A DNA stretch of 45,918 bases from Chloroflexota bacterium (GTDB lineage: Bacteria > Chloroflexota > Anaerolineae > Aggregatilineales > Phototrophicaceae): positions 1 to 45,918 of the forward strand of contig JACAES010000034.1 of assembly GCA_013388735.1 (NCBI GenBank), read 5' to 3'. Below are positions 1 through 8,906 of the stretch, in pieces. Made by a program: the position numbers and the translations under genes. The notes under the pieces were generated by a model. The model was not told where the DNA came from, searched no databases, and saw only the letters and a list, made by a program, of their open reading frames with translations. Position 1 is the stretch's first letter. Each line of letters opens with the position of its first letter.

Positions 1-61
1 ATGCGCGTGCTATGATAGTTTAAGGTTTAAGAGATTACCAGCGTGCCGGTAGAGGTTTCTC

Positions 62-712
62 ATGACACGAACTTTTGCCTTTCAGTTTGAAGCGAACCGC
101 AGCGCCGCCGAAGGTTCACCCGACGGCGAAGAGATGCGCGAACCGAACAATCCCCTTCAGACCATGCTGGTGCCTGCTCTGAAAACCGGCACGGAAACCT
201 CGCCCGCCGCCGAAACCGGCCTCTCTCCGGTCGTTATCACCGGCAGCGAAGGCAGGGACGTGAACGAAGGCCAGGATGCTTCGCGCACGACTGCCGAAAC
301 CCGGCCTGTAGCGCAGAAAGAACCGGAAGGCGGCGCGCCGCATACACCGGCCATCCTGATTATCGAGGATACCACCGAACTGGGCGAAATCATCCAGGCT
401 ACCCTGGAAAACATGAACATGAAAACCGTGCATGAAACGCACGGCGCGAAAGCCCTCAGCCGCTTCGATGAAATGCTGCCCGATGTCGTGCTGCTGGACA
501 TCGGCCTGCCGGACATGACCGGCTGGAAGTTCCTGGAAACCATCAAGGAAAAACATAAAGACCGGATGCCCATCATCATCGTCATCACCGCCTATGGCGA
601 CCCAGCTAACCGGTTGGTCGGCAAACTCCAGGGAGTCTTCGATTATCTGATCAAACCCTTCACCGCCGGCGACGTGGAAAAGGTGGTGTCCAGGGCGCTG
701 GGCCGCGTGTGA
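62..712 (+). CDS. Response regulator with long disordered N-terminal extension
   Basis: A single CheY-like receiver domain (about residues 96-214) follows about 95 residues rich in Pro, Glu, Ala and Thr that look disordered. The acidic pocket is E102/D103, the phospho-acceptor is D146 (in LLDIGLPDMTGW), the switch threonine is T176 and the conserved lysine is K198 (in IKPF). No output domain follows, so it probably acts by protein contact. The ATG start has AGAGG just upstream, and TATGAT at 11-16 could be a -10 box. The next gene starts inside its stop codon (GTGA). No kinase gene is adjacent, so the partner is unknown. The start could lie further in, because the N-terminal part is unlike known domains. 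Confidence 0.85.
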   Translation: MTRTFAFQFEANRSAAEGSPDGEEMREPNNPLQTMLVPALKTGTETSPAAETGLSPVVITGSEGRDVNEGQDASRTTAETRPVAQKEPEGGAPHTPAILIIEDTTELGEIIQATLENMNMKTVHETHGAKALSRFDEMLPDVVLLDIGLPDMTGWKFLETIKEKHKDRMPIIIVITAYGDPANRLVGKLQGVFDYLIKPFTAGDVEKVVSRALGRV

Positions 713-1695
713 CGGCCATGAAAAACCGGCGGATTTTCTGGCGGGCAGCCCCGGCGCTGGTGCTGCTCGTTTTGATTCTGCTGCTGGGCCAGCCGCGCCC
801 GCTGGCGGAAGATCAACTGCTGCTGCGGCTGGTGGAAAATCAGCGCCAGGGACGGCTGATGCAGGCGCTCTATCAGGCCGAGGCGCTGGCCGCGCGCGAC
901 GGCTGGACGCCCGACCTGCTGCGGCTGGCCGGTGACACCTGGTATGCCACCGGCGACCTGTCCCGCGCCGCCGCTTACTGGTCGACGCTGCCTGATGAAC
1001 CTGCCCTGCTGCGCCGGCTTGCCGACACTTATATCGAACTGCAAGACTGGGACGCCGCCGCCGCGACGCTGGAACGCCTGCTGGCGCTGACGCCGGATGA
1101 CCGCCGGGCGCACTACCAGCTTGGTTTAATCCAGGCCGCCGACCCCGCCGCCGCCCGCGATCATCTGCTGCGCGTCATTGCCGACCCGCTCTACCGGGAC
1201 ACGGCAGCCGCGCTGCTGGACGTGATTGAAACCACGACCGCCCATCTGCCAATGCAGATCGGCATCGCGCTGGCGGAGCTTGGCCTGTGGCCCGATGCCG
1301 AACGCGCCTTTGAACAGGCCGCCGAAAGCGACGGTCCGCTGGCCGAGGCGCTGGCTTACAAGGCGCTGGCGCGTGACCGGCAGGGCAAGGATGGCCGCGC
1401 CGACCTGGCGCGCGCCCTCGAACTCGCGCCCCAAAATGCTCTGGTGCGCTACCTGGACGGACTGCACCGGCGCGCCGCCGGCGACCTGACCGGCAGCCTG
1501 GCGGCTTTCCAGCTTGCCGCCGCCCTCGACCCCACCAACCCGGCCTACGCCGCCGAATTGGGCGCGGCCTACCGCCTGGCCGACGATCTCGATCAGGCCG
1601 AAGAATGGCTCAAACATGCCGTCGCGCTGTCCGGCCACGATGCCCGCTTCCAGGGTTTGCTGGACGCCTTCTACGCCGACGTGCTGCCGAACTGA
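709..1695 (+). CDS. Membrane-anchored TPR-repeat protein
   Basis: The protein has a positively charged start, one hydrophobic segment (about residues 14-29) and then a series of about 34-residue helical repeats typical of TPR proteins. Examples are the stretches around LADTYIELQDWDAAAATL, LDGLHRRAAGDLTGSLAAF and LGAAYRLADDLDQAEEWL. Repeats fill residues 70-320, so the bulk probably sits outside the membrane and binds partner proteins. The GTG start overlaps the preceding stop, implying translational coupling. An ATG at 718 in the same frame is an alternative start. No enzymatic motif is seen. TPR identity is clear, but the exact role is unknown. Confidence 0.8.
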   Translation: MTAMKNRRIFWRAAPALVLLVLILLLGQPRPLAEDQLLLRLVENQRQGRLMQALYQAEALAARDGWTPDLLRLAGDTWYATGDLSRAAAYWSTLPDEPALLRRLADTYIELQDWDAAAATLERLLALTPDDRRAHYQLGLIQAADPAAARDHLLRVIADPLYRDTAAALLDVIETTTAHLPMQIGIALAELGLWPDAERAFEQAAESDGPLAEALAYKALARDRQGKDGRADLARALELAPQNALVRYLDGLHRRAAGDLTGSLAAFQLAAALDPTNPAYAAELGAAYRLADDLDQAEEWLKHAVALSGHDARFQGLLDAFYADVLPN

Positions 1696-1762
1696 ACGTT
1701 TACGCCCCATTATCAGCATGTTAAAATCCGGCGCAGGTGTTTTCGAGCGGAGATGTAACCCT

Positions 1763-2542
1763 GTGCGTCGGTTAATCATTCTGCTGGCGCTGGCGCTGTT
1801 ACTGGCGGCGGTCTATACCCTCAACCGGCTGACGGCCAACTGGCACTATATCATCCCGGTCGAACCGGGGCAGGTCGCCTATATCGCGGCCTTCGACGGC
1901 TTCGTGGACGACTGGCAGCTTTACGAAGGGGTGCTTTCCGCGCAGATTGCGCCGGAAGGTTTTCTGCGCCTGGAAGCCGCCAGCCCCAACAGCGGGCCGT
2001 TTTCGGCGGCCAGGCCGTATTTTGCCGATTTTGACCTGCGCGTTGAGGCCAAACCGGTGCAAGGGCCGCTGGATAACGCCTACGGTGTCATCTTCCGGCT
2101 GGAAGACAACGGTAATGCAACCCTGGCTGACGACAGCTACTACTGGTTTTTCATCAGCAGCGACGGTTATTACCAGGTGATGCGCGTCCTCAACGGCGTC
2201 CGGAAGCGCCTGAGCGACTGGATTCCCTCACCGGCCATCCGGCCAGGGCTGGGCGTCACCAACTGGCTGCGTGTCGTCGCGGTCGGCGGCACCTTCCGGT
2301 TTTACATCAACAACCAGCCGGCGCCGCTCTGCGTGCCGGACGACCCGGCGGGCGAAAGCACATTCACCGCCCTGGGTGAATGTGTGGGCGGGCAGATGGT
2401 AGATACGCTGGATGACGACTCGATCAGCAGTGGCAAGGTCGGCCTCATCATTCACGCTTTCGACAAACGCGCCGACGAGCCGGGCGTGATGGTGGATTTT
2501 GATAATCTGGTAATTCTGGGGCCGGAAAACGAAACCGAATGA
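1763..2542 (+). CDS. Anchored LamG/DUF1080-like beta-sandwich protein
   Basis: A short basic start (VRR) leads into a hydrophobic helix of about 15 residues, then an exported domain of about 230 residues. Its sequence pattern (DDWQLYEGVLSA, DFDLRVEAKPVQG, YGVIFRLEDNGN, YYWFFISSDGYYQV, NWLRVVAVGGTFRFYINN) matches concanavalin-like folds of the LamG/DUF1080 type, often carbohydrate-binding. The GTG start at 1763 is preferred because GGAG lies upstream and the anchor begins at once. An in-frame ATG at 1718 would add 15 residues. Its last four bases overlap the mtaB start (ATGA). Two cysteines late in the domain (in PLCVPD and GECVGG) could form a disulfide. The ligand is unknown. Confidence 0.72.
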   Translation: MRRLIILLALALLLAAVYTLNRLTANWHYIIPVEPGQVAYIAAFDGFVDDWQLYEGVLSAQIAPEGFLRLEAASPNSGPFSAARPYFADFDLRVEAKPVQGPLDNAYGVIFRLEDNGNATLADDSYYWFFISSDGYYQVMRVLNGVRKRLSDWIPSPAIRPGLGVTNWLRVVAVGGTFRFYINNQPAPLCVPDDPAGESTFTALGECVGGQMVDTLDDDSISSGKVGLIIHAFDKRADEPGVMVDFDNLVILGPENETE

Positions 2543-3864
2543 GAGTACATCTTCGCACGCTGGGCTGCCGCCTGAACCAGGCAGAAATTGACAGGATGGC
2601 GCGGCAGTTCCGCCAGCAGGGACACGAAATCGTGGACGACCCGGCTTCGGCGGACTGGCTGGTGGTCAATACCTGCGCCGTCACCGGGGATGCCGCCCGC
2701 TCCAGCCGCCAGCTTGTCCGCGAACTGAACCGCGCCCAACCCGACGGGCAGATCATCGTCACCGGCTGTTATGCCCACATCGCCCCGGCGGAAATCGCCG
2801 TCCTGCCCGGCGTATCCGGCATTGTGGATAACCTCCACAAAGACAAGCTGGTGGAAACGATCACCGGGTCTCCGGTCGAAACCTTCGACCGCGAGCCGCT
2901 TGAGCGCGACGACAAACGCGGCGCGGCTGGCCGGACGCGCGCTTTCGTCAAAGTGCAGGACGGCTGCGACAATGCCTACACCTTCTGCGTGACGACCGTC
3001 GCGCGCGGCGCGGGGCGCAGCCGGGCGCTGGCCGAAGTGGTGGACGAAATCCGCTGCCTGCACGCCGCCGGTTATCAGGAAGCTGTCCTCACCGGCGTTC
3101 ACCTGGGCAGCTACGGCTACGATCTGGGCGACCGGGACGGCCTGGTTCGCCTCGTGCGCGCCATCCTGGCCGACACCGATATTCCGCGCCTGCGGCTTTC
3201 ATCCCTCGAACCCTGGGATTTATCGCCGGGATTTTTCGACCTGTGGCAGCAGCCGCGTCTGTGCCGCCACCTGCATCTGCCCCTGCAAAGCGGCTGCGAC
3301 GCTACGCTCAAACGGATGCTGCGCCGCACCACGCAGGAACAGTTCCGCGCCCTGGTGTGCGCCGCGCGGGAACGCATCCCCGACATGCGTATCACCAGCG
3401 ATGTGATCGTCGGTTTCCCCGGCGAAACCGACACCGAGTTCGCCATCAGCCGCGCCTTCATCGAAGAAATGGATTTCGCCGGGATGCACGTCTTCCGGTA
3501 CAGCAAACGCCCCGGCACGGCGGCGGCGCGGATGCGCGGTCACGTCCCTGAAGCGGACAAAAAAACGCGCGCCGCTCATCTGCTGGAACTGGCCGCCCAG
3601 GGCGAACGGCGCTTTAACGAGCGTTTCATCGGGCGCACGATGGACGTGTTGTGGGAACAGGTGGCCGGGGCAACCGAGGCCGGGTTTGTGAATGTGGGTT
3701 ATACTGATAATTACATCCGAGCGTTTTGCATCCACCCGCGCGCGCTGACCGACCACATCACACCGGCGCGGCTCTGCCGCCACGAGGACGACCAGATGTT
3801 GGCCGCGCCAGTTCTGGAAGCTGTTGCAGGCAGCCAGGCCGGACTGCCGGCCCGGACGAAATGA
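2539..3864 (+). CDS. mtaB: tRNA t6A37 methylthiotransferase MtaB-like, with altered radical-SAM motif
   Basis: MtaB converts t6A to ms2t6A at position 37 of tRNAs reading ANN codons, using two [4Fe-4S] clusters. The N-terminal cluster cysteines are present at C10 (TLGCRLNQAE), C46 (NTCAVT) and C77 (TGCYA). The radical-SAM motif should read CxxxCxxC, but here it is C143-DNA-Y147-TF-C150, so the middle cysteine is tyrosine (codon TAC at 2977-2979, one base from TGC). The rest of the core is well kept (GVHLGSYGYDLG, LRLSSLEPWDL, HLPLQSGCDATLKRM, ITSDVIVGFPGET), as is a C-terminal TRAM-like stretch. The start overlaps the preceding stop. Family assignment is secure. Whether the enzyme is active, or the base is an error, cannot be decided here. 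Confidence 0.9.
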   Translation: MRVHLRTLGCRLNQAEIDRMARQFRQQGHEIVDDPASADWLVVNTCAVTGDAARSSRQLVRELNRAQPDGQIIVTGCYAHIAPAEIAVLPGVSGIVDNLHKDKLVETITGSPVETFDREPLERDDKRGAAGRTRAFVKVQDGCDNAYTFCVTTVARGAGRSRALAEVVDEIRCLHAAGYQEAVLTGVHLGSYGYDLGDRDGLVRLVRAILADTDIPRLRLSSLEPWDLSPGFFDLWQQPRLCRHLHLPLQSGCDATLKRMLRRTTQEQFRALVCAARERIPDMRITSDVIVGFPGETDTEFAISRAFIEEMDFAGMHVFRYSKRPGTAAARMRGHVPEADKKTRAAHLLELAAQGERRFNERFIGRTMDVLWEQVAGATEAGFVNVGYTDNYIRAFCIHPRALTDHITPARLCRHEDDQMLAAPVLEAVAGSQAGLPARTK

Positions 3865-3890
3865 TTTTTTGACCAGGAGCAGTTACCGTC

Positions 3891-4340
3891 ATGGACGATC
3901 CAAAAGCAAAACTCCAGGCCGCCTTAAAAGAAGCGATGGCGAGCAAGGACAGCGCCCGCCGCGACGCCATCAGGCTGGTGATGAGCGCCATCAAGCAGGT
4001 CGAGGTAGACGAGCGCAAGGAATTAAGCGCCGATGAAGTTTACGGCGTCCTGCAGAAGGAAGCCAAAAAGCGCCGCGAAAGCATTGATGAGATGGAAAAA
4101 GCCGGGCGCGCCGACCTGGCCGCCCAGGAAAAATTCGAGCTGGACATCCTGGAAGCCTTCCTGCCGCGCCAGCTCAGCCGGGAAGAAGTGGCCGCCCTGG
4201 CCCGCGACACCATCGCGCAAACCGGCGCATCGTCCGTTAAGGAAATGGGCAAGGTGATGGCCGTGCTGATGCCAAAAGTGAAAGGGCTGGCCGATGGCAA
4301 ACTCGTTAACGATGTCGTCCGCGAGTTGTTGAATTCCTAG
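3891..4340 (+). CDS. yqeY: YqeY/GatB-tail domain protein
   Basis: A protein of 149 residues, the usual length of the YqeY family, which resembles the C-terminal tRNA-binding tail of GatB. Typical features are the helical first half (LKEAMASKDSARRDAIRLVM, KEAKKRRESIDEMEKAGR) and the second half with ILEAFLPRQLSREEV, KEMGKVMAVLMPKVKG and DGKLVNDVVRELL. A role in tRNA-dependent amidation or translation quality control is suspected for the family but not proven. AGGAG lies 11 bases before the ATG. It sits between mtaB and the HD phosphodiesterase gene in the same operon, a translation-linked setting. Confidence 0.92.
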   Translation: MDDPKAKLQAALKEAMASKDSARRDAIRLVMSAIKQVEVDERKELSADEVYGVLQKEAKKRRESIDEMEKAGRADLAAQEKFELDILEAFLPRQLSREEVAALARDTIAQTGASSVKEMGKVMAVLMPKVKGLADGKLVNDVVRELLNS

Positions 4341-4347
4341 ACGGCCT

Positions 4348-6738
4348 ATGATGGTGAACTGGCTGGCCGACCTTCTTCAGCGATTCTTTCGCGTGCCGTC
4401 GGCGCGGACGCGGCGCGGCCTGTGGATCACCGGCACGGCGCTGGCGGCGGCTCTGTTCGTGCTGATGACGACCATCCTGGTCGCCTTTGACAGCGTATTC
4501 CTGGGCGCGAACAATATCGCCGTGCTGCGTGTGGACGACATCGCCCCGCAGGACATTCGCGCCCCGGTTGACCTGCCCTCTTACGTCAGCCTGGTTCTGA
4601 CCGAGCAGCAGCGTGAGCGCGTCCGCGAAAGCGTGGCGGAAGTGTACTACCTGCCCGACCCCGGCGTGTCCCGGCAGCAGACCGAGCTTGCGCGCCAGAT
4701 TCTCAATTACATCACCAACATCCGGCGGGACGCATTCGGTACGCCGGAACAAAAACTCCATGATCTCCAGCAGATCACCCATCTCGACCTGAGCGACGAG
4801 ATCGCCGGCGACATCCTGGCGCTGGACGACCAGACCTGGAGCGACGCTGGCGAACAGGTGACCAGCATTCTGGAACGGGTGATGCAGGGCGAAATCCGCG
4901 AGTCGAACCTGCCTTCTATCCGCGCCCAACTGCCCACGCAGGTCAGCGTGCGTTTTGATGACGATATGGCGCAGGTCATCGTCGCCATCGTCAAAGACCT
5001 GGTGCGCCCCAATACACTGTTGAACCCCGACGCCACCGAGCAGGCCCGCAACGAGGCCGCCGCCCAGGTCGAGGTGCGCCGCAGTTTCGAGCGCGGCCAG
5101 ATCGTCGTGCGCGCCGGCGAACGGATAGACGCGGCAGCTTACGAGGCGCTGGAACGGCTGGGGCTGCTGGAACCCGCCGACCGCCGTCTGGGCGAAATCT
5201 TCCGCGCCCTGCTGGCGAGCGTGCTGGTGATGGTCATCACCGGCCTGTACATCGCGCATTTCAGCCCGGCGCTGCTGCGTTCGCCGAACATGCTGGTGCT
5301 GCTGGGCGCGGTGTTCCTGATTATCCTGTTCGGGATGCGGCTTTCCGGCATCTACGGGCAGATTTACCTGTTCCCGACGGCGGCGCTGGCGCTGCTGTAT
5401 GTGGCAGTTGTCGGCCCCAGCACTGCTGTGATCGGCACATTAAGCCTGGCGATTCTGGTCGGGCTGATGCAGAACAACTCGCTGGAAATGGCTTTTCTGG
5501 TGGCTGCCGGCGGCCTGATGGCCTCGCTCACCCTGCGCCGCGCCGAACGGCTGAACAGCTTTTTTATGCCCGGCCTGCTGGTCGGCATCAGCAACGTCGC
5601 CATCGTCGCCATCTTTTACCAGGGTTTATCCGACGCCAACGTGATCGAGATGGTCATTTACAGCCTGCTCAACGGCATCCTGGCGGCAACAGTCGCGCTG
5701 GGCGGTCTGTACGTGGTGACGCAGCTTTTTAACCTGCCGACCGGCCTCAAACTCATCGAACTCAGCCAGCCCAACCAGCCGCTTCTTCAACGGCTGCTGC
5801 GGGAAGCGCCCGGCACGTACCAGCATTCGCTCCAGGTGGCGAACCTGGGCGAACAGGCCGCTCATGCCATCGGCGCCAATGCCGACCTGGTGCGCGTGGC
5901 GGCGCTTTACCATGACATCGGCAAAATGGTCAACGCGCCCTTTTTCACCGAAAACCAGGTCGAAGGCTTGAACCCCCACGACGCGCTGGACGACCCCGCC
6001 CGCAGCGCCGACATCATCATCGGTCATGTCATCGAAGGCGAAAAGATGGCGCGGCAGTACCGCCTGCCGGCTCGCTTCCGCGACTTCATCATGGAACATC
6101 ATGGCACGCAGGTATTGTACTTTTACCAGCAGGCCGTCGAGCGGGCGGGCGACGATGAAGAAGTGGATGTCGAACTGTTCACCTATCCCGGCCCACGCCC
6201 CCGCACTCGTGAAACCGCCGTCCTGATGATCGCCGACAGCTGCGAGGCAGCGGTGCGCTCGCGCAAGCCCACTCGCAAGCAGGAAATCGCCGACACGGTG
6301 CAGCAGATCATCGAGATCAAACAGCGCACCGGCCAGCTTGACGACTCCGGCCTGACGCTGAACGACATCAAAACGGTGCGCCGCATCATCACCGACATGC
6401 TGCAAGCCGTCTTCCATCCGCGCATCAGCTACCCAGGGCAGGCGCAGTCCATCGAACGCGACAAGGAACGCCCGCCCGCCGGCCACGCCGCCGACGAAAC
6501 GAACCGCAAAACCGAACTGCCGCCCCTGCCGGACGTGGATGGCCCGCGCCGCTTCGTTCAGACCCGCGAAATCCCGCCGGCGAAGCCGGTTCTGGAGGAA
6601 GACGATAACTCCCCCCTGCCGGAAGTCCCGCCGCTGCCACGCTCCAGCGGCGAGCAGCCTATCCTACGCCTGAACGATAACGGCACAGAAACAAAAAAGT
6701 CCGAAAAAGAGGACTTGACGAAGGGTCAACTCGACTAA
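4348..6738 (+). CDS. 7TM-HD membrane phosphodiesterase (PgpH/YqfF-like)
   Basis: The layout matches the 7TMR-HD family, in which PgpH hydrolyses c-di-AMP. It has one N-terminal transmembrane helix (about residues 27-47), a large extracytoplasmic 7TMR-HDED domain (about 60-285, ending in VRAGERIDAAAYEAL), about seven helices (about 290-465), then a cytoplasmic HD domain. The metal site is visible: YQHSLQVANL, LYHDIGKM with H522/D523, and ISHH-type residues in FIMEHHGTQV. A Pro/Glu-rich tail of about 90 residues (after about 705) is unusual. YqeY lies 7 bases upstream and YbeY 4 bases downstream; the 7TM-HD/ybeY/dgkA order is common in Gram-positive-type genomes. Cleavage of c-di-AMP is inferred from family knowledge. 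Confidence 0.92.
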   Translation: MMVNWLADLLQRFFRVPSARTRRGLWITGTALAAALFVLMTTILVAFDSVFLGANNIAVLRVDDIAPQDIRAPVDLPSYVSLVLTEQQRERVRESVAEVYYLPDPGVSRQQTELARQILNYITNIRRDAFGTPEQKLHDLQQITHLDLSDEIAGDILALDDQTWSDAGEQVTSILERVMQGEIRESNLPSIRAQLPTQVSVRFDDDMAQVIVAIVKDLVRPNTLLNPDATEQARNEAAAQVEVRRSFERGQIVVRAGERIDAAAYEALERLGLLEPADRRLGEIFRALLASVLVMVITGLYIAHFSPALLRSPNMLVLLGAVFLIILFGMRLSGIYGQIYLFPTAALALLYVAVVGPSTAVIGTLSLAILVGLMQNNSLEMAFLVAAGGLMASLTLRRAERLNSFFMPGLLVGISNVAIVAIFYQGLSDANVIEMVIYSLLNGILAATVALGGLYVVTQLFNLPTGLKLIELSQPNQPLLQRLLREAPGTYQHSLQVANLGEQAAHAIGANADLVRVAALYHDIGKMVNAPFFTENQVEGLNPHDALDDPARSADIIIGHVIEGEKMARQYRLPARFRDFIMEHHGTQVLYFYQQAVERAGDDEEVDVELFTYPGPRPRTRETAVLMIADSCEAAVRSRKPTRKQEIADTVQQIIEIKQRTGQLDDSGLTLNDIKTVRRIITDMLQAVFHPRISYPGQAQSIERDKERPPAGHAADETNRKTELPPLPDVDGPRRFVQTREIPPAKPVLEEDDNSPLPEVPPLPRSSGEQPILRLNDNGTETKKSEKEDLTKGQLD

Positions 6739-6741
6739 AAC

Positions 6742-7236
6742 ATGACTCCGACGATCATCGTTTATAACGAAGCAGCTTATACCCTGGATGAAAATCGTCT
6801 GCACGCCGCCGCCGCCGTCGTGCTGTCACGCCAGGGCGCGCCTCCCGAAGTCGCCCTGAGCGTGGTCATCGCGGACGATGATTATGTTGCCGGCCTCAAC
6901 CGCCGGTTCCGGGGCGTGGATTCCCCGACTGACGTGCTGTCTTTCCCGGCGGACGCGCCGCCAGTGCAGGAAGAAGGCGAGCCGCCCTACCTGGGCGACC
7001 TCATCATCGCCTATCCGTATGCTGCCGCCCAGGCCGCCCGCGAAGGTCACACCCTGGACGACAGCCTGGCGCTGCTGGTCGTGCATGGCACGCTCCATCT
7101 GCTCGGCTTCGACCACGACACGCCCGAAAACCGCGCCGCCATGTGGGACGCGCAGGCGGAAGCCCTGCGCGCGCTCGGCATTTCCCCGGACATCGTGCCG
7201 GCGCTGGAAGGAAACGGCCATGACCACCTGGAATAA
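6742..7236 (+). CDS. ybeY: Endoribonuclease YbeY (rRNA maturation factor)
   Basis: YbeY is a zinc-dependent single-strand endoribonuclease needed for 16S rRNA 3'-end processing and ribosome quality control. The hallmark H-x3-H-x5-H motif is present as VVHGTLHLLGFDHD, with H115, H119 and H125. Other family marks are RRFRGVDSPTDVLSFP and YLGDLIIAYPYA. At 164 residues it has the normal length. It begins 4 bases after the HD phosphodiesterase gene, and its end overlaps the lipid kinase gene by 17 bases, so the three are probably translated together. Confidence 0.95.
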   Translation: MTPTIIVYNEAAYTLDENRLHAAAAVVLSRQGAPPEVALSVVIADDDYVAGLNRRFRGVDSPTDVLSFPADAPPVQEEGEPPYLGDLIIAYPYAAAQAAREGHTLDDSLALLVVHGTLHLLGFDHDTPENRAAMWDAQAEALRALGISPDIVPALEGNGHDHLE

Positions 7237-7666
7237 AAAGCTGCTGGACACACTCACCAGCACCATGAAGATCAATCCCAACGATTACAGCGCGCTCACC
7301 ACCAGCCCCAACCGTCTGCAAAGCCTGGGTTTTGCCCTGGCCGGCTGGCTGTATATGCTGCGCTACCAGAAGAACACCCGCATCATGGGTTTCGCCAGCG
7401 CCATCATCTTCGGCCTGGCGCTGTGGCTGCAAATTGACCTGACCGGTTGGGCCATCCTGACGCTGACCATCGCTATCGTCTGGATGGCCGAATTTCTGAA
7501 TGCGGCGGTCGAAGCAGTCATCAACCTCATTTCGCCCACCTATCACCCGATGGCAAAAGTCGGCAAGGACGTGGCGGCGGCGGCGGTGCTGCTGGGCGTT
7601 GTCGCTTCAATTATCATCGGCCTGCTCATCCTGGGGCCGCCCCTGCTCGCCCGTTTAACCGGTTGA
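7220..7666 (+). CDS. dgkA: DagK-type diacylglycerol/undecaprenol kinase
   Basis: A small integral-membrane lipid kinase of 148 residues with three hydrophobic helices. The active-site signature is clear: the EFLNAAVEAVINL helix followed by a short loop and AKVGKDVAAAAVLL. The family phosphorylates diacylglycerol or, in Gram-positive-type bacteria, undecaprenol, recycling the carrier lipid for cell-wall synthesis. The ATG at 7220 is chosen because GGAAGG sits 8 bases before it, although it lies inside the end of ybeY. Which lipid is used cannot be told from sequence alone. The N-terminal leader of about 35 residues (NPNDYSALTTSPNR) is soluble. Confidence 0.9.
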   Translation: MTTWNKKLLDTLTSTMKINPNDYSALTTSPNRLQSLGFALAGWLYMLRYQKNTRIMGFASAIIFGLALWLQIDLTGWAILTLTIAIVWMAEFLNAAVEAVINLISPTYHPMAKVGKDVAAAAVLLGVVASIIIGLLILGPPLLARLTG

Positions 7667-7675
7667 GGGATTGTC

Positions 7676-8818
7676 GTGGAATCGTCATCCGAACGCAAGA
7701 ACCGCGCCCGGGCGCGCCATGAACGCCGCAAAATCCGCCAGCAGGGACTTTCCCGACCTGGCGTTTCGCGGCCAGATTTCCGGCATCTCACCCCCCCTGG
7801 AGGGTTTAAACTGCCATCCATCAAACTGCCCGGCTTCAAAATCGCCCTCTATGGCCTGGCCGGGCTGCTGCTCATCGGAGCCGTGATCGTCATCCTGGGG
7901 CGGCTGACCGGCGGCGAAACCGAAACCAGGGCTGCTAACGCCATCTGGATCGGCACCGAATGGACATATGACCGCCCCGATGAAACAGCCATCAACGCCC
8001 TGGCCGACCGCCTGCGCGAAAACCGCATCAGCACAGTGTACGCCTGGGTCAGCCTGTTACAGCCGGACGGCGCCTGGTCGGAAACCATCAGGCTTGACGC
8101 CGTGCGCGAGTTCGTCCAGGTCTTCCGCCAGGTTTACCCGGAAGCGCGGCTCTACGGCTGGCTGAGCATCGCCTCGCAGGGCGAAGACGGCGGCAACCGC
8201 CTGGGCAGCACGGACATCCAGCAGCAGGTGGCGGATTTCAGCCGCCGCATGGTGGACGATTTTGACTTCGACGGCTTGTTCCTGAACATCGTGCCGGTGC
8301 TGGACGGCGACGAAAACTTCCTCGCCCTGCTGCGCCGGGTGCGCGCCACCCTGGGCGAAGACGTGTTTCTGTCCGTTGCCGTCCCCCCGGACTGGACGCC
8401 CCCCGATGATACCGTCCCGCAGCCGCCGCAGATCGCGCCGGATACCTACTGGCAGCCGGACTACAAAAAGCGCGTGGCGCTGCTGGCCGACCAGATGGTG
8501 ATTACCGCCTACAACAGCGGCCTGAGTACCCCGGACGATTACGCCGCCTGGGTGGCCTACCAGGTCGAAACCTTCGCCGGGGTCGTCGCCGAAATGGACG
8601 CCGCTACCGAGATCATCGTCGGCGTTCCCGCCTACGATGCCGAAACGCCGGAACACAACCCCGCCGTAGAGAATATCACTTCGGCGGTGGAGGGCGTGCG
8701 CCAGGGTTTGCTGGCGGCGGGCGAGGCTGCCGAGTTCGTGCGCGGACTCGCCATCTACGCCGAATGGGACGCCGACGAAACCGACTGGACGCAGTTCAGG
8801 GACTCCTGGCTGCGCTGA
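7676..8818 (+). CDS. Membrane-anchored glycoside-hydrolase-like barrel protein
   Basis: The GTG start has GAGGGA 5 bases upstream, beginning 9 bases after the lipid kinase gene. A very basic cytoplasmic head (about residues 1-55) is followed by one hydrophobic helix (about 57-76) and an exported domain of about 300 residues. The pattern IWIGTEWTYDRPDET, RENRISTVYAWVSLLQ, ARLYGWLSIAS, FDFDGLFLNIVPV, FLSVAVPPDW and QMVITAYNSG resembles TIM-barrel glycosidases of the GH18-like superfamily. The strand that carries the catalytic Glu in GH18 enzymes reads FDFDGLFLNI here, without a Glu at the expected site. It may therefore bind glycans or use another residue. The substrate is unknown. Confidence 0.6.
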   Translation: MESSSERKNRARARHERRKIRQQGLSRPGVSRPDFRHLTPPGGFKLPSIKLPGFKIALYGLAGLLLIGAVIVILGRLTGGETETRAANAIWIGTEWTYDRPDETAINALADRLRENRISTVYAWVSLLQPDGAWSETIRLDAVREFVQVFRQVYPEARLYGWLSIASQGEDGGNRLGSTDIQQQVADFSRRMVDDFDFDGLFLNIVPVLDGDENFLALLRRVRATLGEDVFLSVAVPPDWTPPDDTVPQPPQIAPDTYWQPDYKKRVALLADQMVITAYNSGLSTPDDYAAWVAYQVETFAGVVAEMDAATEIIVGVPAYDAETPEHNPAVENITSAVEGVRQGLLAAGEAAEFVRGLAIYAEWDADETDWTQFRDSWLR

Positions 8819-8906
8819 CGCCAAGCCGAGGTGGTGTCTTTGAATGCCGCCTCTGCTTGCAAAATTCCTCGACGGAGGACTTAACCGCCGCAAGACAGCA
8901 CAACAA

